From Rhodospirillales bacterium (GTDB lineage Bacteria > Pseudomonadota > Alphaproteobacteria > Rhodospirillales > UBA2165): DNA of 64,000 bases. The stretch spans positions 92,784 to 156,783 of the forward strand of contig JAJECC010000038.1 in assembly GCA_022822205.1 (NCBI GenBank), in the 5' to 3' direction. How positions within the stretch are numbered: the stretch's first letter is position 1; each line of letters starts with the position of its first letter. The notes below the pieces were generated by a model. The model was not told the origin of the DNA. It saw only the letters and a list, made by a program, of their open reading frames with translations, and did not search any database. Position numbers and translations under genes: made by a program. Positions 8,428-16,858 of the stretch are shown here, in pieces.

Positions 8428-10407
8428 TCACTCGCCGCCGTCCACCCAATGGTCGAACCATGCCGCCGCGTTATAAAGCACCCAGACCAGCAGCGCCGCA
8501 TCGCGGCGGCCGCTGCGATGGTCCGAAATCAATTTCCGCACATGGGCCTTGTTCAGCCCCGCCGCGTCCAACAGGGGCGAGGCGGTGATTTGCGCTTCCG
8601 CCTGGCGCCCGAAATCGCCCCGCAGCCATTCCGCCATGGGCGCCGAGAAACCCATCTTCGGACGATCGATTATTTCGTCGGGGATGATCCCGCGGACCGC
8701 CGATTTGAGCAGCGCCTTGGCCTCTCCGCCCTTGATCTTGGCGTCCATCGGGATGCCCATGGTGTAGTCGACGAGTTCGTGATCGAGAAACGGCACCCGG
8801 CCTTCAAGAGAGGACGCCATGGTGATCTTGTCCACCCGCATCAGCAGCAGCTCCGGGAGACGAAGCCGGAATTCGTTGTGGATCATCCTCATCAATTGAT
8901 CGCTCTCGGGAAAACGCTCATCGAACCCATTCAGATAGGCGAGCGCCACCTGCTCGCTGTCCCGCGCCCGGAACCGCGGCGGCAACAGCCCCATACCGAT
9001 GAGCTCCTCGAAGTCTTCGGGCTCTGCCGGATCGGCTCCATTCATCAACGGCGCCTTCTGGGATTCCCAATAGGCCACGGCGCCGCTCCAAAAAGCCTCG
9101 CCGCCGCGGGCGGCGCGGCCGACGGCATCCGCATAAATCTCGAAATCGGGAAACATACCGGCGACGGCCCGCGCACCGGCCGCAACGCCCCGCTGCATCG
9201 AGCCCGGCAGAAACTTCCGAAACGCGCCGAAATACTTCTGGTGAAGGCGCAGATACATCATGTAGGAGCGGTAGCCGCAGAACTGCTCGTCCGATCCCTC
9301 GCCGACCTGAACCACCTTCACCCCGTTCTCGCGGGCCAGCTTCGAGACGAAGTGGAGCGGAATACAAACCCAGTCGGCCAGCGGCTCATCCTGGTCCCGC
9401 ACCAACTGAGCCAGGTATCCGGTCATGTCGCTTTCGTTCACCAGCACCTCGTGGTGCTCGGTGCCCAGGTGATCGGCCACCCGCCGGGCGTAGTCCAACT
9501 CGTTGAGATGCCGATGATCGCTGAATCCGACGGAAAATGTCTTGACGGGCTCCGCCGTGTGGCGGCTCATCAGAGCCGCATTCACCGACGAATCCATGCC
9601 GCCGGACAGAAAGGCGCCGAACGGGACATCGGACATCATCCGGCGCTCCACCGATCGTTCCAGCCGGTCGAGGACGCCGGCTTCGTAATCCTCCCCGCCG
9701 TCGCTCCCGCCGCGAGGCACGGCATCCCAATACCGGACCGCCCGCATGGTTCCCCCATCGGCCACCTCGAGATAGTGGGCCGCCGGCAGTTTGTAGATGC
9801 CGCGGAACATGGTGAGCGGCGCGGGCGGCGTCAGATAGCTCAGGTAGTGGTAAAGCGCGGTCCCGGACAGTTCGGACGTAACCGCCGGATGGCGGACCAG
9901 GGATTTTATCTCGGAGGCGAAGAGAAACCGCCCGCCCGCCTTCGTGAAATAGACCGGTTTGATGCCCACGCGGTCCCGGGCCAGGGTCATGCGCTTTGCA
10001 TTTTCGTCCCAAATGGCGAACGCGAACATGCCCTGGAGACGCCCGAGCAGCCGTTCGATCCCCCACTCCTCATAGCCGTGGATGAGAACTTCGGTATCGG
10101 CATGGTCGGTTGCGAATGTGTGGCCCGCGGCCGTGAGCTCCCGTCTGAGCTCGAGGTGGTTGTAAATTTCGCCGTTGAACGTAATCCAGACCGAACCATC
10201 CTCGTTGCGCATGGGCTGATCGGCTTCGGCCGTCAGGTCGATAATCGACAGCCGGCGATGGGCCAGACCGACCCGCCGGTCATCGGACAACCATGTCCCC
10301 TCGCCATCCGGGCCGCGGTGCGACAACGCATCGTTCATGCCCCGGAGTACGGGTTCGGGAACGCCGTCGGAAATGCCGTAGTGAATGATGCCCGCTATGC
10401 CGCACAT
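8428..10407 (-). CDS. asnB: Asparagine synthetase (glutamine-hydrolysing) family protein
   Basis: 659 residues. Cys2 of the N-terminal MCGIAGII is the class II glutamine amidotransferase nucleophile, and RRLSIIDL and FNGEIYNH follow as in the family. The synthetase domain has the pyrophosphate loop SGGMDSS at about residue 265, inside FGAFLSGG. It makes asparagine from aspartate, or in polysaccharide clusters amidates sugar carboxylates. Its position 129 bp upstream of the GT4 gene on the same strand, close to a uronic-acid pathway, favours the second role, but this is inference. The ATG at 10405-10407 is fixed by the need for Cys at position 2. Confidence 0.9.
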   Translation of the reverse strand: MCGIAGIIHYGISDGVPEPVLRGMNDALSHRGPDGEGTWLSDDRRVGLAHRRLSIIDLTAEADQPMRNEDGSVWITFNGEIYNHLELRRELTAAGHTFATDHADTEVLIHGYEEWGIERLLGRLQGMFAFAIWDENAKRMTLARDRVGIKPVYFTKAGGRFLFASEIKSLVRHPAVTSELSGTALYHYLSYLTPPAPLTMFRGIYKLPAAHYLEVADGGTMRAVRYWDAVPRGGSDGGEDYEAGVLDRLERSVERRMMSDVPFGAFLSGGMDSSVNAALMSRHTAEPVKTFSVGFSDHRHLNELDYARRVADHLGTEHHEVLVNESDMTGYLAQLVRDQDEPLADWVCIPLHFVSKLARENGVKVVQVGEGSDEQFCGYRSYMMYLRLHQKYFGAFRKFLPGSMQRGVAAGARAVAGMFPDFEIYADAVGRAARGGEAFWSGAVAYWESQKAPLMNGADPAEPEDFEELIGMGLLPPRFRARDSEQVALAYLNGFDERFPESDQLMRMIHNEFRLRLPELLLMRVDKITMASSLEGRVPFLDHELVDYTMGIPMDAKIKGGEAKALLKSAVRGIIPDEIIDRPKMGFSAPMAEWLRGDFGRQAEAQITASPLLDAAGLNKAHVRKLISDHRSGRRDAALLVWVLYNAAAWFDHWVDGGE

Positions 10408-10613
10408 GACCCTGGAACCGGCAATTTAAATCCGCAATGAAAGGTTTGGGGCCTGGGACCGCGCAACGAACTCCGCCCCCTCGCAAATGACGACGGCCCC
10501 TAACCTGCCACTCCGCCAATCGCCGGACAACCCCGGCGCCCGTACCCCCGGACGATCGCGCGGGCGAAATCAACCGCCCGTGAATGACCTGCCGGCGGCC
10601 CGCGAGCCGGCGC

Positions 10614-11066
10614 TCAGTCCTTGGACGGCGGCGCCAAGGATTTTGTGACCTGATCGAGCAGGCCGTAGAGCTGGGCGATATTGTCCTCTCCGGCCGCTTC
10701 GGCGATGGCCGCGTAATTGGCCTCCGAATGGGGCGCGACCTCGCCGACCAGTTCGCGGCCCTTCGGCGAGATGGCGGCCAGCACCCGCCGCTGATCGGCC
10801 GCGGCGGCCCTCCGGGTGATCAGGTCCCGGCCCTCGAGATTCCGGAGAATGCGCGACAGGCTGGGCATGAGGATAAAGCTCCGTTCCGCCAGGCGGCTGA
10901 TCTCAATCTCACCGGAATCCTCCAGGGCGCGAAGGACCCGCCACTGCTGTTCGGTCACGCCGTGGGCCCGCAGCATCGGCCGGAAACGGCTCATCACCGC
11001 TTCGCGCGCCCGCAACAGCGCCATCGGCAACGAATGAGAGAAATCCCGGAGCGGTGCGCGGCCCAT
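10614..11066 (-). CDS. hpaR: MarR-family regulator, HpaR-like
   Basis: 150 residues. The LPMALLRAREAVMSRFRPML...GVTEQQWRVLRAL segment closely resembles HpaR, the repressor of homoprotocatechuate degradation. The winged helix-turn-helix spans roughly residues 45-105, with LMPSLSRILRNLEGRDLI as recognition helix region and AAAADQRR as wing. It starts 6 bp after the FAH-family gene on the same strand, so the two share a transcript. The rest of an hpa pathway (hpaD, hpaE, hpaF) is not in the window, so the effector is uncertain. Confidence 0.85.
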   Translation of the reverse strand: MGRAPLRDFSHSLPMALLRAREAVMSRFRPMLRAHGVTEQQWRVLRALEDSGEIEISRLAERSFILMPSLSRILRNLEGRDLITRRAAAADQRRVLAAISPKGRELVGEVAPHSEANYAAIAEAAGEDNIAQLYGLLDQVTKSLAPPSKD

Positions 11067-11072
11067 CGGGGC

Positions 11073-11936
11073 TCAGACTTTCTCGTCCGCCACGCCGTTG
11101 GACAAGACGCCGATGCCCGGCACTTCGATCTCCACCGTATCGCCCGGCACCAGCCATTTGGGCGGATCGAAGCGGGCGCCCGCCCCGGTCGGCGTGCCGG
11201 TCGAGATGACGTCCCCCGGTTCCAATTCGGCAAAGGTGGAGATGTAATTGATCAGGTAGGGGAAATCGAAAATGATGCTGTCGGTGGTATCGTCCTGACG
11301 CACCTCGCCGTTGACCCGGGTGGTCAGATGAAGCCCGTCGAAACCGCCGGTCTCGTCGGGCGTGACCATCCAGGGCCCGATGGCGCCGCTTTTTTCGAAG
11401 TTCTTGCCCTGGGTGACGTTGAACTTGGCGTGCCGGATCCAATCCCTGAGGGTGCCCTCGTTCATCAGCGTCATGCCGGCAATGTGATCGAGCGCGTTCT
11501 CCCTGGGGATCCGCCGTCCGCCCTTGCCGATGATCAGCACGATCTCGCCTTCGTAGTCCAACTGACCGGACTCCGGCGGGCGAACGATGTCCTCCCCGTG
11601 GCCGACGAAGGACCCCGGCGTGCGGAAAAACATCGACGGAAAACGGGGCAGGTCGGAACCGTCCCTGTATTCCTCGTTGCGGTTGGCGTAGTTGACCCCG
11701 ATGCACAGAAGCTTCGGCGGCCGCGGGATGGGCAGGAGATATTTGATGTCGGCGAGATCCGCATCGGACCCGGCGCCGGACGTCATTTTTTCGACCTTGG
11801 AGAGGCTGCCGGTTTGCAGCACTTCGAGAACGCTGCCGCAGCCGGCTTCGTTCCGCGCGCCGACATCGAATATTCCGTTGCCGACGACGGCGCCAAACGA
11901 CTGTTTGCCCTCAAGCTCATAGGTGACGAGTTTCAT
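11073..11936 (-). CDS. Fumarylacetoacetate hydrolase-family protein
   Basis: 287 residues of the FAH fold: N-terminal cap (MKLVTYELEGKQSFGAVV) then a C-terminal catalytic domain with LLCIGVNYANRNEEY, the metal-binding YEGEIVLIIGK, and ISTGTPTGAGARFDPPKWL. Such enzymes hydrolyse or isomerise acylpyruvates and 2-hydroxyhepta-2,4-dienedioate. Adjacency to an HpaR-like regulator suggests an HpaG-type isomerase/decarboxylase role in aromatic catabolism, while the class II aldolase upstream suggests a broader 2-keto acid pathway. The exact reaction is not assigned. Confidence 0.85.
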   Translation of the reverse strand: MKLVTYELEGKQSFGAVVGNGIFDVGARNEAGCGSVLEVLQTGSLSKVEKMTSGAGSDADLADIKYLLPIPRPPKLLCIGVNYANRNEEYRDGSDLPRFPSMFFRTPGSFVGHGEDIVRPPESGQLDYEGEIVLIIGKGGRRIPRENALDHIAGMTLMNEGTLRDWIRHAKFNVTQGKNFEKSGAIGPWMVTPDETGGFDGLHLTTRVNGEVRQDDTTDSIIFDFPYLINYISTFAELEPGDVISTGTPTGAGARFDPPKWLVPGDTVEIEVPGIGVLSNGVADEKV

Positions 11937-12016
11937 CTGCCGGTCCCCTGCCCTGAATTATTTAACTTGTTAATTATACGGCGGTTCGGCGCAAATGGGA
12001 AATAGGCGTAACCGGC

Positions 12017-12730
12017 TCAAATGCCGCCGAGATCGGCGCGCTCCTCGAAATATTCCCAGGCCCGGTCCATGGAAAGCGGGGAGAATTGGATTTCCTGATA
12101 GAGCCGTTCCTCCTCGGGCGACAGATATTTGACCTCGCCCATCCGCATGGAGGCCATTTGCAGCTGGGCATTGACCTGGAGGTAGATCGACACCATGACC
12201 GCCTCTTTGAGGTTGGGACCGACAACCACGCATCCGTGACCCCGCATCAGCGCCACCCGTCCCGCCCCGAGACATTTCGCAAGATCGTGGCCCTGCTCCA
12301 TGGTCAGGACCAGCATGTTGGTATCGCCGAAATTGTCGGCGATATCCCATACGGGGACTTCCGGGCCGATGCCGCTGCCGACGTGGACCAACGGCCGGAT
12401 CGGCGTATTGGTGACGCCGAACGGGATCACGGCGTGGGAATGGTTGTGGACCACGGCATTGACGTCGGGCCGGGCCTGATAGGCGGCGCCGTGGATCGGC
12501 CGTTCGCCGTAAGGCCGCCGATCATCGTCTATCGGGTTGCAGTCAAGGTCGAACTCCATGATGTCGGCCGGCGTCACCAGGGCCGGGCTCAACGACCGGG
12601 CGAGCAGAAACCGCCCGGGATCGTCGGGGTGCCTCAAACTCACATGTCCGTAGGCATCCACCACATCCTCGCGGGCCAAGATCCGGTTGGCGATGGCCAC
12701 CTGCCGGCGCGCCTCCTCCACAGTCGTCAT
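12017..12730 (-). CDS. Class II aldolase/adducin-family protein
   Basis: 237 residues from the ATG at 12728-12730, chosen because AGGAGGA lies seven bases upstream; a longer frame reaches 12868 but has no comparable site. The family signature is present: a conserved GHVSLRHPD segment, the metal-binding VVHNHSHAVIPFG (His-x-His), and GHGCVVVG carrying the third histidine. Relatives are fuculose-phosphate aldolase and 3,4-dihydroxyphthalate/HCOMODA decarboxylases. It lies 80 bp upstream of the FAH-family gene on the same strand and probably belongs to the same small catabolic operon. Confidence 0.87.
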   Translation of the reverse strand: MTTVEEARRQVAIANRILAREDVVDAYGHVSLRHPDDPGRFLLARSLSPALVTPADIMEFDLDCNPIDDDRRPYGERPIHGAAYQARPDVNAVVHNHSHAVIPFGVTNTPIRPLVHVGSGIGPEVPVWDIADNFGDTNMLVLTMEQGHDLAKCLGAGRVALMRGHGCVVVGPNLKEAVMVSIYLQVNAQLQMASMRMGEVKYLSPEEERLYQEIQFSPLSMDRAWEYFEERADLGGI

Positions 12731-12764
12731 TTTCCAATCCTCCTGTCCATCCGCGTCGGCACCT

Positions 12765-13409
12765 TCAGGAAACGTCCCGGCCTTCCCGGGCCCTGTAGGC
12801 GGGGAGAGACCAGCCAAATCTGATTGCCAGGGCGCGAACCGCGAAGCAACACAAGAAACCCGATCCAAAGGCCAAAAGACCGCCGGCCCCGGCGAGGGAC
12901 AGCCCGACGAACACCAAGGCGCCGGCCAACGCGGCGGTGACGTAGATCTCCTTCCGGAGGATCAGGGACACCTCGCCGCCGAGCACGTCGCGGATGATCC
13001 CGCCGAACGTGCCGGTAACGATCCCCATGATGACCGCCACCAAGGGATGGGCGCCGACCGCCAGGGCCTTCTCCGCGCCCAGAATGCAGAACAGGGAAAG
13101 CCCGAGGGCATCCAGCCACAGGATCAGCCGGTAACGGGACTGAAACAAATGGGCGGCGAAATACGTGACCGCGGCGGCGGTGATGCAAACGGCGACGTAG
13201 GATGGCTGCTGCACCCAGTTGACCGCCCCGTCCCCCAGCAGCAGGTCACGGATCGTGCCGCCGCCGACGCCGGTCACCGTCCCCAGAAGCACGAAGCCGA
13301 AGATGTCCATCTGCTTGCGGCTGGCCACCAGCGCGCCGGATACGGCGAACACGGCAACCGCCAGATGGTCGACGGCGATGAGGAAATCCATGCCGGAGAG
13401 AGTCTGCAT
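12765..13409 (-). CDS. TRIC/UPF0126-family membrane protein (YicG-like)
   Basis: 214 residues with two copies of a three-helix unit. The paired glycine motifs GGGTIRDLLLG (first repeat) and GGIIRDVLGG (second repeat) identify the trimeric intracellular cation channel family. A conserved D-x-x-G segment (LDALGLSLF) lies between them. Bacterial members are potassium-permeable or glycine-linked inner-membrane channels; the physiological role is poorly known. The start at 13407-13409 is the first ATG; a second at residue 7 is possible. Confidence 0.85.
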   Translation of the reverse strand: MQTLSGMDFLIAVDHLAVAVFAVSGALVASRKQMDIFGFVLLGTVTGVGGGTIRDLLLGDGAVNWVQQPSYVAVCITAAAVTYFAAHLFQSRYRLILWLDALGLSLFCILGAEKALAVGAHPLVAVIMGIVTGTFGGIIRDVLGGEVSLILRKEIYVTAALAGALVFVGLSLAGAGGLLAFGSGFLCCFAVRALAIRFGWSLPAYRAREGRDVS

Positions 13410-13492
13410 CGGAACCGCAAGCTATTGGAACGTCGCTGGTTGTCGCATGAAATTGATCGAAAAGGAAACCGAAGGACCCGGTCCAGACACGC

Positions 13493-14548
13493 TTACGATG
13501 GAGCCTGCCAGTTGGAAAGGCTGATTCGACCGACAAAACCGCTCTCGGTACCGAGTGCGAGATGACGTCCGTCCGCCGACCAGGCGAGCGCGGTCACGGC
13601 GCCTTCGCCCGGTCCCTTGACCAGAACCGGATTAACGCGGTCGATCTCCACGAGGATGGCGGCGCCGTCCTCGTATCCGGCGGCGACCACTTCATGCCGA
13701 GGGTGGGCGGCCACCACCGTCACCACACCCTCGAAGCCCCACCCCAGGTCGAGGGGGGCCTTGCCCATGGGGCCGCTTTTGCCGTGGAAAGGCCAGCAAA
13801 CGACGGAATCCGCGCCACCGGTCGCCAGATACCTTCCCTTCGGCAGCCAACTCATCGATTTGACCTTCGTCGGGTAGCCGGACATCCGCATATCGGCGCC
13901 GTCGGAGACACGCCAGCCGTGCAACTCGTTTTCCTGCATTGCGGTGACGATGTATTTCCCGTCCGGACTCCAGGTCAGATCAAGGTGCGAGCCCGACCAG
14001 CTGAGTCGTTTAGGCTTCTGCGCGCCGGGCTTCGCCCACCAGAGGCTGACCCCGCCATAGTGCGCGGCGGCAATCCGTCGTCCTTTCGGGTCGAACGCCA
14101 GACCGCCGACCGTGTTCGCATGATCGAACGTTCCAGCCGCTCCTCCATCCTGCGCGAAAAGGGAAACCGTCTTGCCGAAGACCGCGGCGCATAGTCCGGA
14201 TGCCCCGCTGACCGCAATCGGCTCGACCCATCGCCCCGCAATGGCCGCGATTTCGGCGGTCTTGCCGTCGGTATCGGTGCTCGCCAGCCGGGCATCGTCT
14301 CCGCCCGTCAGGATGCGCCGCCCTCTCAGGTCGGCGGCCAGCGAAAGACAAGCCCCGTCATGCACCGGAACGAAGGACGGAGGATTTGCGCTTTCGCCGC
14401 TGATGAACGCAACCCGGCCGTCCCCAAGTGCGGCCGCGAGCAGTCCCTCCTCAAGGAACACAAGGTCGACTACATAAGCGCCGAGGTTCCGGCCGGTGCC
14501 GATGCGGTCAAGCAGCGACTCCTTGTCCTGTTGAACGGACGAACTCAC
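13493..14548 (-). CDS. WD40-repeat protein translationally coupled to a COG0523 GTPase
   Basis: 351 residues forming a predicted beta-propeller. WD-type blades are visible as GGLAFDPKGRRIAAAHYGGVSLWW, LDLTWSPDGKYIVTA, MSWLPKGRYLATGG with DSVVCW, and VTALAWSADGRHLALGT. There is no signal peptide and no other domain, so it is cytosolic. The GTG start at 14546-14548 overlaps the TGA of the GTPase (GTGA), which implies a fixed ratio and probably direct interaction. Propellers of this kind are scaffolds, so I infer an adaptor that links the metallochaperone to a client. Nothing in the sequence shows catalysis. Confidence 0.85.
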   Translation of the reverse strand: MSSSVQQDKESLLDRIGTGRNLGAYVVDLVFLEEGLLAAALGDGRVAFISGESANPPSFVPVHDGACLSLAADLRGRRILTGGDDARLASTDTDGKTAEIAAIAGRWVEPIAVSGASGLCAAVFGKTVSLFAQDGGAAGTFDHANTVGGLAFDPKGRRIAAAHYGGVSLWWAKPGAQKPKRLSWSGSHLDLTWSPDGKYIVTAMQENELHGWRVSDGADMRMSGYPTKVKSMSWLPKGRYLATGGADSVVCWPFHGKSGPMGKAPLDLGWGFEGVVTVVAAHPRHEVVAAGYEDGAAILVEIDRVNPVLVKGPGEGAVTALAWSADGRHLALGTESGFVGRISLSNWQAPS

Positions 14549-15513
14549 GCGATGCAGGCGTCGAACTGCTGTTTCAGTTCCAACTCATCGATGTTTCGCC
14601 CGATGAAAACCATGCGGCTCTCTCGGTTCTCGTTTGGGCTCCACGGCTTCGTGAAACTGCCTTCCATCAGCATATGGACCGCCTGGACGACATACTGTTT
14701 GTCCTGACCGGCGATCGACAGGATCCCTTTGGTTCGCAGAAGGTCCTGGCCACGCTCGGCAACCAGGCCCTGCAGCCACACCATGAGGCTGGTTCCGTCC
14801 AAGGGCCGGTCGGTGCGCAGGCAGACGCTCTTCACATCATCGTCATGTTCATGGTCGTCTTCGGAAAGAAAATCCGGCTCGATCGCCAGTATGCGGTCGA
14901 GATCGAACGCCCGGCGCTCCAGAACCGTGTCAAGCCCCACCTCGCATCGCTGCGTGCGATGGATAACCGCCGTCGCATTGATCGAACGGATGCGGGTTTC
15001 CACCTGCGCCAGTTCATCGGCCGACACAAGATCCGTCTTGTTAAGAAGGATGACGTCGGCAAAGGCGACCTGTTCCAGCGCCTCATGGCTGTCCGCCAGC
15101 CGCCGGACGATATGGCGGGCGTCGGCCACCGTTACGATCGAATCGAGCCGGGTCCGCCGCCGAACGTCGTCGTCGACGAAGAAGGTCTGGGCGACCGGCG
15201 CGGGATCGGCAAGGCCCGTGGTCTCGATGAGGATTCCATCGAAGCTGCCTTGCCGTTTCATCAAACCGCCGAGGATGCGGATCAAATCCCCGCGTACGGT
15301 GCAGCAGATGCAGCCGTTGTTCATCTCGAACACTTCCTCGTCCGCGTTGACCACGAGATCGTTGTCGATGCCGATTTCGCCGAACTCGTTGATAACGACG
15401 GCGTATTTCTTGCCGTGATCCTCGGTCAGGATGCGGTTCAGGAGCGTTGTCTTGCCGGCGCCGAGATAGCCGGTCAGGACGGTGACGGGAAGGCGGGGGG
15501 CTTCAGCGTTCAT
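14545..15513 (-). CDS. COG0523 (CobW/ZigA-like) metal-chaperone GTPase
   Basis: 322 residues from the ATG at 15511-15513. G1 loop GYLGAGKTT is at residues 15-23. The metal-binding CxCC signature is C68-I-C70-C71 (GCICCTVRGDL), Walker B-like ETTGLADP follows, and the base-specificity motif is NKTD. An acidic/His run SEDDHEHDDD in the second half is typical of zinc-handling members, and the C-terminal CobW domain ends at ELKQQFDACIA. COG0523 proteins insert metals into client enzymes when metal is scarce. The putative Zur operator 100-120 bp upstream points to zinc rather than cobalt. Confidence 0.92.
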   Translation of the reverse strand: MNAEAPRLPVTVLTGYLGAGKTTLLNRILTEDHGKKYAVVINEFGEIGIDNDLVVNADEEVFEMNNGCICCTVRGDLIRILGGLMKRQGSFDGILIETTGLADPAPVAQTFFVDDDVRRRTRLDSIVTVADARHIVRRLADSHEALEQVAFADVILLNKTDLVSADELAQVETRIRSINATAVIHRTQRCEVGLDTVLERRAFDLDRILAIEPDFLSEDDHEHDDDVKSVCLRTDRPLDGTSLMVWLQGLVAERGQDLLRTKGILSIAGQDKQYVVQAVHMLMEGSFTKPWSPNENRESRMVFIGRNIDELELKQQFDACIA

Positions 15514-15615
15514 TCTAACCACCAGGTTCTTTTGCAGACTAACCGCCGGAGCGTGCGTGCACGTACCGGAGCGCACGACGTTCTCGACAGACAGTACGCC
15601 GGAAAAGTATGATAT

Positions 15616-15633
15616 GGTATGTTATAACATAAC
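15616..15633. promoter_or_regulatory. Putative Zur-type operator in a divergent promoter region
   Basis: GGTATGTTATAACATAAC lies between the COG0523 GTPase (minus) and the ABC importer (plus). The core at 15618-15631 is a perfect 14-base palindrome, and the outer arms match in 8 of 9 positions. It resembles the TGTTATAACA core of proteobacterial Zur sites rather than a Fur/Irr site. The surrounding 30 bases are AT-rich in an otherwise GC-rich region, as expected for overlapping divergent promoters. No other gene lies in the 235-bp gap. Confidence 0.7.
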
Positions 15634-15748
15634 GTAAACTAATTTTCGCAAACCGCTCCCGCAGTATCCCGTCCGGACACGATGTGTTCGGCCAAGCTCG
15701 GACCTGGAATGTCGGGTACAGCGCCAGCAGACCCCTAGAGGAGATCCA

Positions 15749-16858
15749 GTGACTCACCTGCCAAAGATTCAGACCTGTGTCGTCGCCATGGCCATCGCGC
15801 TCGCCTGCACCGGCTCCATCTCGACGACGCTTGCTGCCGACACACTTCGCGTCACGGATATGACTGGGCGCGAACTGATGCTCGACGGACCCGCCCAGCG
15901 GGTGGTGTCGATCATTGTGCCTACGGCCGCGACCATCGTCGCTATCGATGGCTCCCCCGAAAAACTGATCGGGGTGAACCCTATCGCCATGCGCATGTTC
16001 CGCAGCGGCATTATCGGCAAGCTGTTTCCCGAGGCCCTCAGTATCCGCAGCAACATCACCCAGGGCGGTGCGGGAATTTTCGTGCCCAACGTCGAGGAGC
16101 TCGTCGCCCTCGATCCGGACATCGTGATCCAGGCTGGTTACGCCGGTGAACAGGTTGTAAAGCCGTTGGTCAATGCCGGGATCAATACGGCGTTGTACAT
16201 GTCTGGTGGCGAGGAGCGTATGAGAGCCGCCATCACCATGATTGGTGCGGTTCTCGGCAAGCCGGAACGGGCGAAAATGCTCAATGACTGGCGGGCTAAA
16301 ACCATCGCACGCATCAAGTCTGCGGCGCAAAAGATCGCCGACGGTGAGCGGGTCAAGATTCTCCAGGTTATGGCAACCCCGACCGGTTTCAGAGTTTGGG
16401 GCAAACAGACCATCGCCAACGACGCGATCAGGCTCGCCGGCGCGGTCAATGCCGCCGCTGACGTGCCGCGGTTGAAGCCCGTGAATACCGAGCAGATCGC
16501 CAAATGGGCCCCCGACGTGATTTTCATCTTCAACGTCGGCCGCGCCAACCGCCAGTCCGTCCTGGGCCATACCCTCTTGAGCACGACCCCGGCAGCCCGC
16601 AGTGGCCGCGTCTATCGATTGCCGACCGGCAGCATCAACTGGGGTTCCGCCGGCGTGGACGATCCGCTCTACTTCGCCTATGTCGCCGCGCTGGCCTATC
16701 CGCGCATCCACGCGGGCGGCGTCGCGGGCGACATACAGCGTTGGTACACCAAAATCTACGGTAAACCAGTCTCGCACGAACAGATCGCCAAGCTGTTGCA
16801 CGCCAAGGAGAACGGTGCAGCGCCGAACTATGACCTGATCCTCGGCAGGTCGCGCTAG
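15749..16858 (+). CDS. Periplasmic binding protein of a FecB/BtuF-type metal or metallophore importer
   Basis: 369 residues from a GTG at 15749 with GAGGAG seven bases upstream. The signal peptide ends near TTLAAD. The mature protein has the class III binding-protein pattern: VTDMTGRELML at the N-terminus, RVVSIIVPTAATIVAIDG, NVEELVALDPDIVI with a long linking helix, and a C-terminal lobe with VWGKQTIANDAIRLAGAVN. Relatives bind ferric siderophores, heme or cobalamin. It is first in a four-gene operon with a methyltransferase, permease and ATPase. The shared Zur-like operator suggests that the ligand is zinc or a zinc complex. No TonB-dependent receptor is adjacent. Confidence 0.85.
   Translation: MTHLPKIQTCVVAMAIALACTGSISTTLAADTLRVTDMTGRELMLDGPAQRVVSIIVPTAATIVAIDGSPEKLIGVNPIAMRMFRSGIIGKLFPEALSIRSNITQGGAGIFVPNVEELVALDPDIVIQAGYAGEQVVKPLVNAGINTALYMSGGEERMRAAITMIGAVLGKPERAKMLNDWRAKTIARIKSAAQKIADGERVKILQVMATPTGFRVWGKQTIANDAIRLAGAVNAAADVPRLKPVNTEQIAKWAPDVIFIFNVGRANRQSVLGHTLLSTTPAARSGRVYRLPTGSINWGSAGVDDPLYFAYVAALAYPRIHAGGVAGDIQRWYTKIYGKPVSHEQIAKLLHAKENGAAPNYDLILGRSR

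Noticed and set aside
8410..10440. A 676-codon plus-strand frame opposite asnB
   Set aside because: Antisense shadow of the asparagine synthetase gene; no recognisable motif and no ribosome-binding site.
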